A stretch of DNA of 64,000 nt from an uncultured Alphaproteobacteria bacterium (GCA_902547955.1 CACCPY010000007.1:28788-92787); one strand, 5' to 3'. Numbered from the stretch's first letter, positions 45,634 to 53,317 are shown. Translations and numbers: made by a program. Notes: generated by a model not told the origin, from the sequence alone.

Positions 45634-46390
45634 TTTTTACAAAAGTAAATTTACTCAACGATTCATCATAAGAGTAAAAATTAAATCCAAATTCTGAAAA
45701 TCTCTTTATTCCGTCAAGGTTATTAACTTTTTTGGTAATTAAAAACTTTGCCATACTACCTCTGCACCTTTTTATCATCATACCTATACCACTTAAGTTA
45801 TTATTTTTTATTTTTTTAAAATCAAAGTTGATAACCCTGGACTTAATTTTTTTTATGTCAATAGATTCAAAGTACTCATTTGAAGCAAGATTAAATAAAT
45901 ATTTATCTTTATTTTTATATAAATCTTCATTAATGAGCTTCGTTATGTCATTTTTCCAAAAATTTGAAAGCTCTTCTCCCAAAATAAATTTGATACTAGT
46001 ACCCATTTCTAATCTATAGGGGCTTATTTGGTCTAATGGTTTTAAAAGTCCATATAAACCTGATAAAATCCTAAGTTTACTCTGAGCTAAATTTAATGAT
46101 TCACTGTCAAAAGTTCTTATTTCTAAACCATTAAATGTATCACCAGAGAATAAAAAAGCTGCTGGTTTTAAAATTGCTTTTTCAGTTGAATGAACTTTTA
46201 GTCTCCCATAATTTAGCTCGGCCAAATTATCACTAATATTCATTAAGTCTTTGATTTCTATTTGATTTAATTTTTTTAAAAGTCCTAAAAGTTTTTTTGT
46301 TTTTTTTAAGAATACTGGATTTGTGAAATCCTTATAAATAAAAGATTCAACATTAATATTCAAATTTTTTGCAGGAGATATTATTATCAT
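45623..46390 (-). CDS. yaaA: Peroxide stress protein YaaA (DUF328)
   Basis: A 255-residue YaaA-family protein, in E. coli linked to lowering free iron during peroxide stress. MIIISPAKNLN, the substrate-like NYGRLKVHSTEKAILKPAAF, LSGLYGLLKPLDQISPYRLEM and LASNEYFESI are the family blocks. The ATG at 46390 is chosen over a TTG nine codons upstream because the conserved MIIISPAK begins there. Confidence 0.9.
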   Translation of the reverse strand: MIIISPAKNLNINVESFIYKDFTNPVFLKKTKKLLGLLKKLNQIEIKDLMNISDNLAELNYGRLKVHSTEKAILKPAAFLFSGDTFNGLEIRTFDSESLNLAQSKLRILSGLYGLLKPLDQISPYRLEMGTSIKFILGEELSNFWKNDITKLINEDLYKNKDKYLFNLASNEYFESIDIKKIKSRVINFDFKKIKNNNLSGIGMMIKRCRGSMAKFLITKKVNNLDGIKRFSEFGFNFYSYDESLSKFTFVKNDK

Positions 46391-46433
46391 AGGTATATGA
46401 TATAATGAATTTTGCAAAAAAAATAAACTTAAA

Positions 46434-46901
46434 TTATTTTATCATTGCCCATTGCCCACTCTCTGCTCTACAAGCTGTATCATAGGAGTTTTGAGCAATA
46501 TTGTTTTGATTAATGTAAACATGTTCAATTAGTCTACAGTTTGGCTTTCCAAAATAACCCTTTATTTCAATAACTCCAGTATTTCCACTTTTAGGGTTTT
46601 TCCAATAACCTGTGACTAAAGATTCATTGTTATCATTTATTTCTAAAGTTTTTAGTGTCTCTTGTTTATAAAAAAAATAATCGTCTTGGCCAATAAAATC
46701 TGCTAAATAGGATCCAAAAATTAGGCCTACTGTAGAACCTATCGAAGTTGAAAATAAATCTCCATCCGATAGATGATAACCAATATACCCCCCAGCTGCG
46801 GATGAGGAGGTTTTAACAAAATTATCTCTGTTAAAATCTGAAAGTGTACAGCTAGAAAAAAAAACTCCTAAGCATGTGATGAAAAAAATCTTTCTAATCA
46901 T
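46434..46901 (-). CDS. Glycine-zipper lipoprotein (17 kDa surface-antigen type), second copy
   Basis: A 155-residue lipoprotein with lipobox cysteine C18 (FFSSC), a small Ala/Gly-rich segment (SSSAAGGYIGYHLSDGD then GSTVGLIFGSYLADF) and a C-terminal beta domain ending TACRAESGQWAMIK. It shares its design and C-terminal motif with the protein at 24.5 kb, so the two are paralogues. The ATG at 46901 is preferred to an upstream TTG; it overlaps the preceding gene by eight bases. Confidence 0.72.
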   Translation of the reverse strand: MIRKIFFITCLGVFFSSCTLSDFNRDNFVKTSSSAAGGYIGYHLSDGDLFSTSIGSTVGLIFGSYLADFIGQDDYFFYKQETLKTLEINDNNESLVTGYWKNPKSGNTGVIEIKGYFGKPNCRLIEHVYINQNNIAQNSYDTACRAESGQWAMIK

Positions 46902-47370
46902 TGATGTATCTCTCAATTAGTTGGTCTCTTTCCTCAAAGTTATATAAACTTTTAGAAAAGTTTGTATTATTCCTAAATTCTATTGATTTGAATGAAAATT
47001 TATTTCTTGTTAGTTGGTTTTTTAAATTATTAGCTAAGTTGATTTCATCTACACTAGCTTTTACAGCCAAGATGTTAGCGTTGTGGTTATTAATTTTAAA
47101 GTAATCTTTATAACCTAGAGGAGATAAGCTACTTATCGAATCAGGGTTTAAACTTAATGGAGAAAGGAAACCTGAATCAAAAAGTTGTTTACCAACATAC
47201 CCAATGGAGCCACTCAATGTTAGATATTGAAAAACATAACTTAAGCTTCTTATCTTTGGATTATTTATACCTGCAGCACCTTCACTCCCAAAAATTTCTG
47301 TAAATGCGTTTGCTTGCACACTTTTGTGAGATAAAAAAAGAAATATTAATAAAAAAACAAAGAATCTCAT
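46894..47370 (-). CDS. Exported hypothetical protein
   Basis: A 158-residue protein with a signal peptide (about 1-20, ending SVQANA). The mature part holds GSEGAAGINNPKIRSLSYVF, then a possible short hydrophobic stretch, and a polar C-terminal half. No family is recognised. It overlaps the 17-kDa-type lipoprotein gene, so the two are cotranscribed and may act together in the envelope. Confidence 0.55.
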   Translation of the reverse strand: MRFFVFLLIFLFLSHKSVQANAFTEIFGSEGAAGINNPKIRSLSYVFQYLTLSGSIGYVGKQLFDSGFLSPLSLNPDSISSLSPLGYKDYFKINNHNANILAVKASVDEINLANNLKNQLTRNKFSFKSIEFRNNTNFSKSLYNFEERDQLIERYIND

Positions 47371-47432
47371 ACCATTAACCTTTCTATATTAAATTATAAC
47401 GACATAGAAGAAATAAATTTTATAAAAAATTA

Positions 47433-47714
47433 TTATTTTTGAAGATTTAATTCTTCTATTATTAGTAACTGTTGCTGAAGAGGAAGATTGCTAAACTTTT
47501 CTGATTTTATTGTTAAAATCCTATTATTATTAAAATTTGACAAAATCTTGTTTTTTTTTGAAAGCTCACTTTCATAATTTAAAGATTTGTCATTATATTG
47601 GTGATAAACAAAAGCCACCCCAGTCTTAATCATAAAAATCTCAAACAAGTTAAGAGCAATTGACGAACAGGGAATCAAAAAACACAAAAGGCATAAAAAA
47701 ACAAACTTTTTCAT
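47433..47714 (-). CDS. Small exported hypothetical protein
   Basis: A 93-residue protein with a signal peptide (MKKFVFLCLLCFLIPCSSIA) that has Cys residues near its end, so lipid attachment is possible though the lipobox is poor. The mature region is polar and helical. The ATG at 47714 is chosen; an ATG pair at 47732-47735 would add seven residues. It is about 60 bases from the upstream end of the previous small exported gene. No family recognised. Confidence 0.45.
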   Translation of the reverse strand: MKKFVFLCLLCFLIPCSSIALNLFEIFMIKTGVAFVYHQYNDKSLNYESELSKKNKILSNFNNNRILTIKSEKFSNLPLQQQLLIIEELNLQK

Positions 47715-47803
47715 TTTTTTTAACAAAAACATCATTTAATTTTACAAAAAAAATGTATGTTTAACAAGTCATAGAAATCAAAGGAAATATGAAATATATA
47801 CTT

Positions 47804-48844
47804 CTAAAATCCTTTAAAACTATTTTGCCAACCAATCATAATTTTATATTCGTTAGCCATTTGCATACCCCTAACTCTCTGGTGTAGCGGAAGTATTAAT
47901 TCAAAAGCTAACCTATTATTTTTCAAGTAATCAAAAGCATTAACATAGTTAAAACCAAAACTAAGGTTAAGTTTTTGATGACCAATATTTTTTGAATCCA
48001 TTACTGGGCTCATTCTTTTATTCATCTGATCGTCCTCTCCATCTATTTTACCTAAATAGTCAAAATTTATTTTTAACGATGTACTAAAATTTTTTTTCCA
48101 TCTATATGACAACCAGATAGATGTATCTATCGAAGTACCATATCGATATCCATTAGAATTATCACCAGAAATTGGTCTTTTTATTTGAAATTGTTCTCCT
48201 ATCTTTACTTTTCCAAAATCACTAATATTGTTAATAACAAAAAATGGGTCAAAAGTTCCAGAACCATTTTGCATCTTGTAACCCAACCGAGAATTTAATG
48301 AAGCTGGAGTTGTATCCCTTTCATCAATACCTCCTGTTGGAAGACTAAGTCCAAAAGCAAAATGTATTTTAACGAATTCATTTTCAATAAATCTCAGTAG
48401 AGCTGAGATTCTAGTATCCCCTACTCCAGAGGAATTTACATTAAATCTTGACCCACCCCTCATTCTCATTCTCTGAGAAATCATTTCTTTTTGATTGAAA
48501 CTAGACATAGCCATTAAAGTTAAATTATCTGTTGGAGCATACATTGCCCCAAACATAAACATATTCATCTTCATTGAAATTGGCGAATTCATGTAAGTGC
48601 CTGATCCATCAGAGGCTCCATTTGGAGCGGACATCACTGAATTTGCTGAAATAACATTATTACCACTTAACATGCCATCCATATTCATCTTACTAAAACG
48701 TAGTGAAAACATTAATTCATTTTTTTTGTGAAGATGATCGCCCATGACTGTAATTGGCCCATGACTATCTGCAAATTGAATTTCGTCAGCATTAAGATTT
48801 TTTTCAAACGAAAAGGTTAAAAAAAAGAAAATAAGTAAAAACAT
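47804..48844 (-). CDS. Met-rich outer-membrane beta-barrel protein
   Basis: A 346-residue protein with a signal peptide (about 1-19) and alternating beta-strand sequence ending in an aromatic C-terminus (QNSFKGF), as in outer-membrane barrels. The first third is strikingly rich in Met: FSKMNMDGMLSGNN, ISMKMNMFMFGAMYAPTDN, and MISQRMRMRGGSRF. ITVMGDHLHKKNELMFS and MFGAMYAPTDNLTLMAM match a group of transporter-like proteins often seen with copper-handling genes. That context and the Met clusters suggest Cu(I) contact; this is inferred. Confidence 0.65.
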   Translation of the reverse strand: MFLLIFFFLTFSFEKNLNADEIQFADSHGPITVMGDHLHKKNELMFSLRFSKMNMDGMLSGNNVISANSVMSAPNGASDGSGTYMNSPISMKMNMFMFGAMYAPTDNLTLMAMSSFNQKEMISQRMRMRGGSRFNVNSSGVGDTRISALLRFIENEFVKIHFAFGLSLPTGGIDERDTTPASLNSRLGYKMQNGSGTFDPFFVINNISDFGKVKIGEQFQIKRPISGDNSNGYRYGTSIDTSIWLSYRWKKNFSTSLKINFDYLGKIDGEDDQMNKRMSPVMDSKNIGHQKLNLSFGFNYVNAFDYLKNNRLAFELILPLHQRVRGMQMANEYKIMIGWQNSFKGF

Positions 48845-48889
48845 TTCATACTCCTAGAATTAATTGGATTTAAAAAATTGTTAAACTAA

Positions 48890-49213
48890 TTAAATCTTTG
48901 GAGGCGAATTATTTTTTGGTTCAATAAAAAGGTTAAAGTTATACTCTTTAAAAAAAGAAATAGAAGGGATTGAGATTTTGAGAAAATTAAGAGAAAAATC
49001 TTTTTCAAAGGATAAATCATCAGATTTCCCTAAACAACAATTATAACTACATAAATTATCTATGTTATTATTATTTTCGTTATCTTCATGATTATCAGAG
49101 CAGAATTCTGTAAATGGAGACTCAAAAAAATTTTGCAAAATAGATGCTTGTAAAAAAAAACAATAAAAAAGTGTTAGAAGAAAGCTTATTGTATAAATAC
49201 TTTTTTTTTGCAT
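48890..49213 (-). CDS. Small Cys/His-containing exported protein, DUF2946-like
   Basis: A 107-residue protein with an N-terminal hydrophobic segment (about 8-24) followed by an acidic, Asn-rich stretch that carries CSDNHEDNEN and CSYNCCLGK. Secreted proteins with such His/Cys clusters next to metal-related outer-membrane proteins include the DUF2946 group; the match here is by layout only. The ATG at 49213 is preferred to an upstream TTG. It lies 46 bases before the Met-rich barrel gene and probably starts that transcript. Confidence 0.45.
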   Translation of the reverse strand: MQKKSIYTISFLLTLFYCFFLQASILQNFFESPFTEFCSDNHEDNENNNNIDNLCSYNCCLGKSDDLSFEKDFSLNFLKISIPSISFFKEYNFNLFIEPKNNSPPKI

Positions 49214-49546
49214 AAATCCTTGCTTAAAACTTAAGAAAAACAAATTGAAATTTTTAAGTTTTTTTTTTTATTATAATATTTTTTCTATTTAAAAAAAGTT
49301 TTTAATGCAATTACGTTTTCATAATATATATATATTGAAATATTGATCATTTAAGACTACGGTAAATATAATTAAAATTTGAATATGAAAATTATTAAAA
49401 AATTTCAGCTTAATTATTTTAAGAGGTATCAATAATGATATTCAGATTTATTATAATAGGAACTCTCATTTCGCTAATTATCGTAATGATGTAGCATTCA
49501 TTTTAAATTTTTTTTATCCAACAATAATTTTTATAGAGATAATAAA
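49214..49546. other. Intergenic region between the DUF2946-like gene and the tRNA-Met islet
   Basis: This very AT-rich stretch contains T and AT runs (49257-49335) that could hold the promoter of the minus-strand gene, and on the plus strand two tiny overlapping reading frames at 49385-49435 and 49435-49494. No RNA gene or terminator is clear. Confidence 0.5.
49435..49494 (+). CDS. Possible 19-residue hydrophobic membrane peptide
   Basis: The frame ATG at 49435 to TAG at 49492-49494 encodes MIFRFIIIGTLISLIIVMM, a single potential transmembrane helix. It has a reasonable ribosome site (AAGAGG) about eight bases upstream, and its ATG overlaps the TAA of a preceding 16-codon frame (49385-49435), as in coupled leader peptides. 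Short hydrophobic frames are common by chance in AT-rich DNA, so this remains speculative. Confidence 0.25.
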   Translation: MIFRFIIIGTLISLIIVMM

Positions 49547-49600
49547 TTTTATGGTAGCGAAGGAGGGACTTGAACCCCCGACACGCGGATCATGATTCCG
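49547..49600 (-). repeat. Displaced copy of the 3' part of tRNA-Met (attachment-site duplicate)
   Basis: These 54 bases match 51423-51476 with two differences (49560 and 49591). The match covers the CCA end, acceptor 3' strand, T arm, variable region and anticodon arm of tRNA-Met, then stops; the 5' half is absent, so it is not a tRNA gene. This is the footprint left when an element integrates into a tRNA 3' end. The distance between copies is 1876 bases. Confidence 0.85.
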
Positions 49601-49644
49601 AATTATTCTCATTCTATCCCCTAGTTATAAAGGGTTTCAGAAAA

Positions 49645-49668
49645 TGTGTCAAACTTTGTGTGTCAAAC
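49645..49668 (+). repeat. Two direct copies of TGTGTCAAAC at the distal islet end
   Basis: Copies at 49645-49654 and 49659-49668, 14 bases apart, about 45 bases inside the displaced tRNA fragment. Three more copies lie at the other end of the islet. Confidence 0.8.
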
Positions 49669-49707
49669 TTTCATTAAATAGATTGCCTAGAATCCGCGAA
49701 TTTATTT

Positions 49708-49914
49708 TCACTTATCCCAAGGGAACCATCGAGGTTTACCAAAAAATAAATACCACAGTAATGCGGGAAGAGATGAGAAAATAGCACCGATTATAAAAGG
49801 AAAAAGAAAACCTGCCTCAGGATCAGCATCGTAAAATGCCATAACCAAAATAAATCCTACTATCCAAAAAAGATAATGTGTAATTATCATAAATCTTTCA
49901 AAAAATTCTTTCAT
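49708..49914 (-). CDS. Small two-helix membrane protein (islet)
   Basis: A 68-residue protein with two transmembrane helices (about 8-27 and 36-59) separated by the acidic loop YDADPEAG, ending FFGKPRWFPWDK. Not recognised. Two bases separate it from the upstream islet gene, so all three islet genes probably form one operon. It is the last gene before the displaced tRNA fragment. Confidence 0.55.
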   Translation of the reverse strand: MKEFFERFMIITHYLFWIVGFILVMAFYDADPEAGFLFPFIIGAIFSSLPALLWYLFFGKPRWFPWDK

Positions 49915-49916
49915 TG

Positions 49917-50468
49917 TTAATTAACACTTACGGTTTCATAATGACCACCTAGTGTTTTTAGAAAACCACACCTATACTCCTCTTTTAACAATTCGTCTGT
50001 TCTTTTATTCCCCTCTTCAACTGAGATGTAATCATTTAGGACTAAAAAATCTATTTCTTCATACTTTTTCTCAAATATTCTAGACCTTTCTTCATCAAAA
50101 TCTAAAATATTCTTTCCCGAATAATTTCTATGAATAATTTGTTTGTAATTATAATCTATTAGTCTTAACCCAAATAGTCTTCCAATAGTCATTCTGAATA
50201 ATTGTCCAATTGTATCATAAATCAGTAGAAACAAATCTTTTAGTTTATAAGAACGAAAAATAATAAAAATCATAAAGAAAAAATTGATAACAAAATAAAA
50301 CTTTAGATAATCAATGAATGATATCTGGAAAATTAAACCAAAAATTAGAGAATAAACAAACGAATATGTCCATAATTTTGAGTATGTGATTAATAATGTC
50401 AACCAATGGTTAAATGGATATGGTCTACTTAAAATATATTTAAAAAATTTGAAATGAATATTTTTCAA
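49917..50468 (-). CDS. Membrane protein of unknown function (islet)
   Basis: A 183-residue protein with about two to three N-terminal hydrophobic helices (about 20-66, with more hydrophobic sequence to about 95) and a polar C-terminal half rich in charged residues (DEERSRIFEKKYEEIDF). Not recognised; no catalytic motif stands out. It sits between the other two islet genes with gaps of a few bases. Confidence 0.5.
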   Translation of the reverse strand: MKNIHFKFFKYILSRPYPFNHWLTLLITYSKLWTYSFVYSLIFGLIFQISFIDYLKFYFVINFFFMIFIIFRSYKLKDLFLLIYDTIGQLFRMTIGRLFGLRLIDYNYKQIIHRNYSGKNILDFDEERSRIFEKKYEEIDFLVLNDYISVEEGNKRTDELLKEEYRCGFLKTLGGHYETVSVN

Positions 50469-50474
50469 TTTTAC

Positions 50475-51197
50475 TTACTCGTTTTCTTGTTTACAAAGAG
50501 ATTTATAGAGCAAATCTTCTGAAAAAATACTTTCTTTCATATTAGGTAATTCACATAATCTTTTTCCTTTTCCCATTTTTTCAGAAAATCCATTATGTGC
50601 ATGCATTTTAAGATAATTTTTTTTACAATTTGCTTCCATATATGCAACAGATGAAATGAATTTTTCATCGGAAAGACATACTTTTTCATAACCAAGTATT
50701 TCTCCGTCGAAAAGTATATAATAAAAAAAACTTTCTTTGAATTTATCCATATATTTAAGGTCAACGAACGCTTTTATATTGTCTTTTTGATTTACTTTTT
50801 GCCAATTGAAGTCTAACTCAGCATTTCTAATTTTATTGCATACATATTCAAGTTGATCGTAAGACAAACCTTGATCATTTTTACTAAGTTTTTCCCATTT
50901 AGTATTTATTTCTTTTGTAAGTATAATTTCACCTTTACCTAAGGGTTGGGCATAGTCTTCTCTTTGTACAAATTTTATTATTAGGTCATCACATTGCCCC
51001 ATTATTAGCATGCTTGATGACTTTGCATTAGAGTCAGGCATTTCTGCATTATTAAATAAACCTTTCCAAGTCACATATTTACCGACAGGTCTAATAGAAT
51101 CAACATTTATATAGTAATTTTGAAAAACTTGTTTCCAATTAGATTTTGCTTCGAATGATATGGTGCATAAAAATAAGATTAATAATAGTTTCTTCAT
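50475..51197 (-). CDS. Exported protein of unknown function, possibly surface-adhesin-E-like (islet)
   Basis: A 240-residue protein with a signal peptide (about 1-18, ending FEAKS) and an N-terminal beta segment NWKQVFQNYYINVDSIRPVG followed by VTWKGLFNNAEM, which resembles the start of surface-adhesin protein E domains. Seven Cys in the mature part suggest disulphides in the periplasm or outside. It is the first gene of the islet operon, nearest the intact tRNA-Met. The family resemblance is weak. Confidence 0.5.
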   Translation of the reverse strand: MKKLLLILFLCTISFEAKSNWKQVFQNYYINVDSIRPVGKYVTWKGLFNNAEMPDSNAKSSSMLIMGQCDDLIIKFVQREDYAQPLGKGEIILTKEINTKWEKLSKNDQGLSYDQLEYVCNKIRNAELDFNWQKVNQKDNIKAFVDLKYMDKFKESFFYYILFDGEILGYEKVCLSDEKFISSVAYMEANCKKNYLKMHAHNGFSEKMGKGKRLCELPNMKESIFSEDLLYKSLCKQENE

Positions 51198-51331
51198 AAT
51201 TTATAATAATCAGAAAAAACGAAAAATCATAATCAAAATATAAATTAAAGAAACTCATTTTTTTTGATTATAAAGAACCCAGAAACCTAGGGTTACTTTA
51301 CACCGATTTTTGATAGGTAGTAAAACACTTG

Positions 51332-51365
51332 GTTTGACACATTTGTGTGTCAAACTGTGTCAAAC
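51332..51365 (+). repeat. Three copies of TGTGTCAAAC (one inverted) at the tRNA-proximal islet end
   Basis: An inverted copy GTTTGACACA at 51332-51341, then two abutting direct copies at 51346-51355 and 51356-51365. They lie about 60 bases inside the intact tRNA-Met. The layout recalls arm-type binding sites of tyrosine recombinases; that function is inferred. Confidence 0.8.
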
Positions 51366-51427
51366 TTTTTATTTGACTGTCTTATTGTTGTGAGAACTTC
51401 GGAAACCCCTACTCTCTTTGGGTTTTA

Positions 51428-51504
51428 TGGTAGCGGAGGAGGGACTTGAACCCCCGACACGCGGATTATGATTCCGCTGCTCTAACCACCTGAGCTACTC
51501 CGCC
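51428..51504 (-). tRNA. tRNA-Met (CAT), elongator type
   Basis: Full cloverleaf: acceptor GGCGGAG pairs with CTCCGCT (one G-T), D arm GCTCAGGTGGTTAGAGC, anticodon CAT in the loop ATCATAA, T arm GGGGGTTCAAGTCCC, and an encoded CCA. The G-start with a paired acceptor argues against initiator tRNA; a lysidine-type tRNA-Ile cannot be fully excluded by eye. It is the integration target of the islet: its 3' 54 bases are duplicated at 49547-49600. Confidence 0.93.
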
Positions 51505-51628
51505 TAAAATGCAAATTTTTTTGAATGATAGTGAAAAAAACAAATCAGTCAAATTTAATCTTTTTATAATTAAGTAAATAATTTAATTACAACATTTTGT
51601 AAATTTTTTTTTTACTTATACGACTTAC

Positions 51629-52780
51629 TTAAATTTTTTTTTCACCAGCAGTTATCCAACCTCCGCCTATTACTTTTTTAAAATTATTATAAAAAACGCA
51701 TGCTTGACCAGGGGCAATTCCAAATTCTGGTTCTAATAATTGCACTATTCCTGTTTTTTTTGAAACACTTGAGACTTTAACTTTCGCTGATATTAGATTT
51801 CTTCTTGATCTAACTTTTACGAATGCATTAAATTTTTGAGAAGGAACATTTTTTGAAAAAAAATTTAAATCCCTGAGATAAACATAATATTTTTTTAAAT
51901 TTTCCTTTGGACCAATAATTACCTTGTTGCTATTTGTATCAATATCTAAAACATAATAAGGTTTATGGTTTATTGTTCCACTAATACCCCCTACCCCGAT
52001 TCCTTTCCTTTGACCAACTGTAAAATCGTAAATTCCGTTATGAGTTCCTAAAACTTTGCCATCTTCAGTCTCAATATTACCAGTTTTTGATGAACCATTA
52101 ATATTTTTCTTTATAAAATCTCTATAATTTCCATCAGGAATAAAGCATATATCTTGACTATCTGGTTTTGATGCTACATCCAGGTTATAAAATTCTGCTA
52201 TTTCTCTTATTTCTTTTTTTGTAAAATGACCAAGTGGAAATCTCAAGAACTTAAGTTGTTTTTGAGTGGTTGCAAATAAAAAATAACTTTGATCTTTAAG
52301 ATTATCATTTGCTTGATAGAGATGAATACCATCCTGTGATTCAACCCTTTTTACATAATGACCAGTAACTAGAATTTTTGAGTTTAAATTCTTACAAAAT
52401 TCAATCAAATCAGTAAACTTAACAGTTTGATTACACTTTATACATGGAATTGGAGTTTGACCATTTATGTAACTTTCAATAAAGTCATCAATTACTGATT
52501 CTTTAAAATTATTCTCAAAATTTAAGATATAATGCTTTATTCCTAACTTTTTACAAGTTGCTCTTGCGTCAGCAATATCAACACCGGCACAACATGTTTT
52601 TGTTCCACTTTTTTTGCTTTCATAGAGCTTCATTGTTACACCTAAGACCTCATATCCTGCATGGTGTAATAATGCTGCGGTTACTGATGAATCAACCCCT
52701 CCTGACATAGCCACAACTACTCGAGAGCCAAACTGAGGAAGGTTATTTAGTTTTTTTATCTCTTTAAAATCTAATCGCAT
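51629..52780 (-). CDS. mnmA: tRNA-specific 2-thiouridylase
   Basis: MnmA thiolates U34 of Glu, Gln and Lys tRNAs using sulfur passed from IscS. The 383 residues include the PP-loop VVVAMSGGVDSSVTAALL, HYILNFENNF, the catalytic Cys in PIPCIKCNQTVKF and the second active Cys in SQDICFIPDG. It overlaps iscX by one base and ends the isc operon, linking cysteine desulfuration to tRNA thiolation. Confidence 0.95.
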   Translation of the reverse strand: MRLDFKEIKKLNNLPQFGSRVVVAMSGGVDSSVTAALLHHAGYEVLGVTMKLYESKKSGTKTCCAGVDIADARATCKKLGIKHYILNFENNFKESVIDDFIESYINGQTPIPCIKCNQTVKFTDLIEFCKNLNSKILVTGHYVKRVESQDGIHLYQANDNLKDQSYFLFATTQKQLKFLRFPLGHFTKKEIREIAEFYNLDVASKPDSQDICFIPDGNYRDFIKKNINGSSKTGNIETEDGKVLGTHNGIYDFTVGQRKGIGVGGISGTINHKPYYVLDIDTNSNKVIIGPKENLKKYYVYLRDLNFFSKNVPSQKFNAFVKVRSRRNLISAKVKVSSVSKKTGIVQLLEPEFGIAPGQACVFYNNFKKVIGGGWITAGEKKI

Positions 52781-52980
52781 TAATCTCTCTCATCTATCCA
52801 TGCCATTTGGATTGCCTCAAGAATTTTCTCGTTAGAGGCATCAGGGTTATCAACAAATTCATTCAAATTCACAACCCATCTGTGTAAATCTGTAAATCTG
52901 AGATTCACGTTATCTTCATTAGGGTATTTTTCCTCCAGAAGAATGGCTATATCTGTAACATCGGACCATTTTAACGTCAT
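52780..52980 (-). CDS. iscX: Iron-sulfur assembly protein IscX
   Basis: A 66-residue acidic protein with the IscX pattern: LKWSDVTDIAILLEEKYP, then NLRFTDLHRWVVNL and the terminal IQMAWIDERD. IscX binds IscS and may regulate or supply iron. It overlaps both fdx and mnmA by one base. Confidence 0.93.
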   Translation of the reverse strand: MTLKWSDVTDIAILLEEKYPNEDNVNLRFTDLHRWVVNLNEFVDNPDASNEKILEAIQMAWIDERD

Positions 52981-53312
52981 TAGTCTATACTCATATTTCT
53001 AGTTCCTGAAGGAACCTTTACTCGCATACCCTCAAGAGAATCGTCAATTATAATTTGACATCCTAATCTTGATGTATGAGTAAGTCCCCAAGCCAGATCA
53101 AGCATGTCCTCTTCTTCTTCTGAAGGTTCAGGTAGTTTTTCGAAAATATTTTTTTCCAAAATTATATGGCATGTTGAACATGCAAGAGATCCTTCACATG
53201 CCCCTTCTAATGAAATTCCATTATTATGTGCTACTTCTAAAAGAGATAACCCGTTCTGTGCATCAATCTCTTTTTCTTTTCCATCTGCTTCAATAAAAAC
53301 TATTTTAGTCAT
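52980..53312 (-). CDS. fdx: Adrenodoxin-type 2Fe-2S ferredoxin of the ISC system
   Basis: A 110-residue ferredoxin giving electrons for cluster assembly. Cluster ligands are C39, C45, C48 and C85 (GACEGSLACSTCH and SRLGCQII), the spacing of vertebrate-type and bacterial Isc ferredoxins. It lies between hscA and iscX. Confidence 0.95.
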   Translation of the reverse strand: MTKIVFIEADGKEKEIDAQNGLSLLEVAHNNGISLEGACEGSLACSTCHIILEKNIFEKLPEPSEEEEDMLDLAWGLTHTSRLGCQIIIDDSLEGMRVKVPSGTRNMSID

Positions 53313-53317
53313 AAAAT

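Larger units (their letters stand above)
49547..51476. mobile_element. Small genomic islet integrated at tRNA-Met, no recombinase seen
   Basis: The segment is bounded by a 54-base direct repeat of the tRNA-Met 3' part. Just inside the ends lie clusters of the decamer TGTGTCAAAC (49645-49668 and 51332-51365), which look like recombinase arm sites. Three minus-strand genes fill it: a 68-residue membrane protein, a 183-residue membrane protein and a 240-residue exported protein. No integrase, transposase, relaxase or phage gene is visible, so it is either a decayed remnant or a cassette moved in trans. Base composition is similar to the flanks. Confidence 0.7.

Noticed and set aside
49547..49600. 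Second tRNA-Met gene
   Set aside because: Only the 3' part of the tRNA is present and the sequence diverges before the D arm, so it cannot fold as a tRNA.
50537..50764. 75-codon frame inside the islet gene at 50475-51197
   Set aside because: Same strand, alternate frame, fully nested; the longer frame has a signal peptide and spacing consistent with the operon.
51403..51425. AAACCC / GGGTTT hairpin after tRNA-Met as an intrinsic terminator
   Set aside because: The stem is short, the loop is 11 bases and no T run follows on the tRNA strand.
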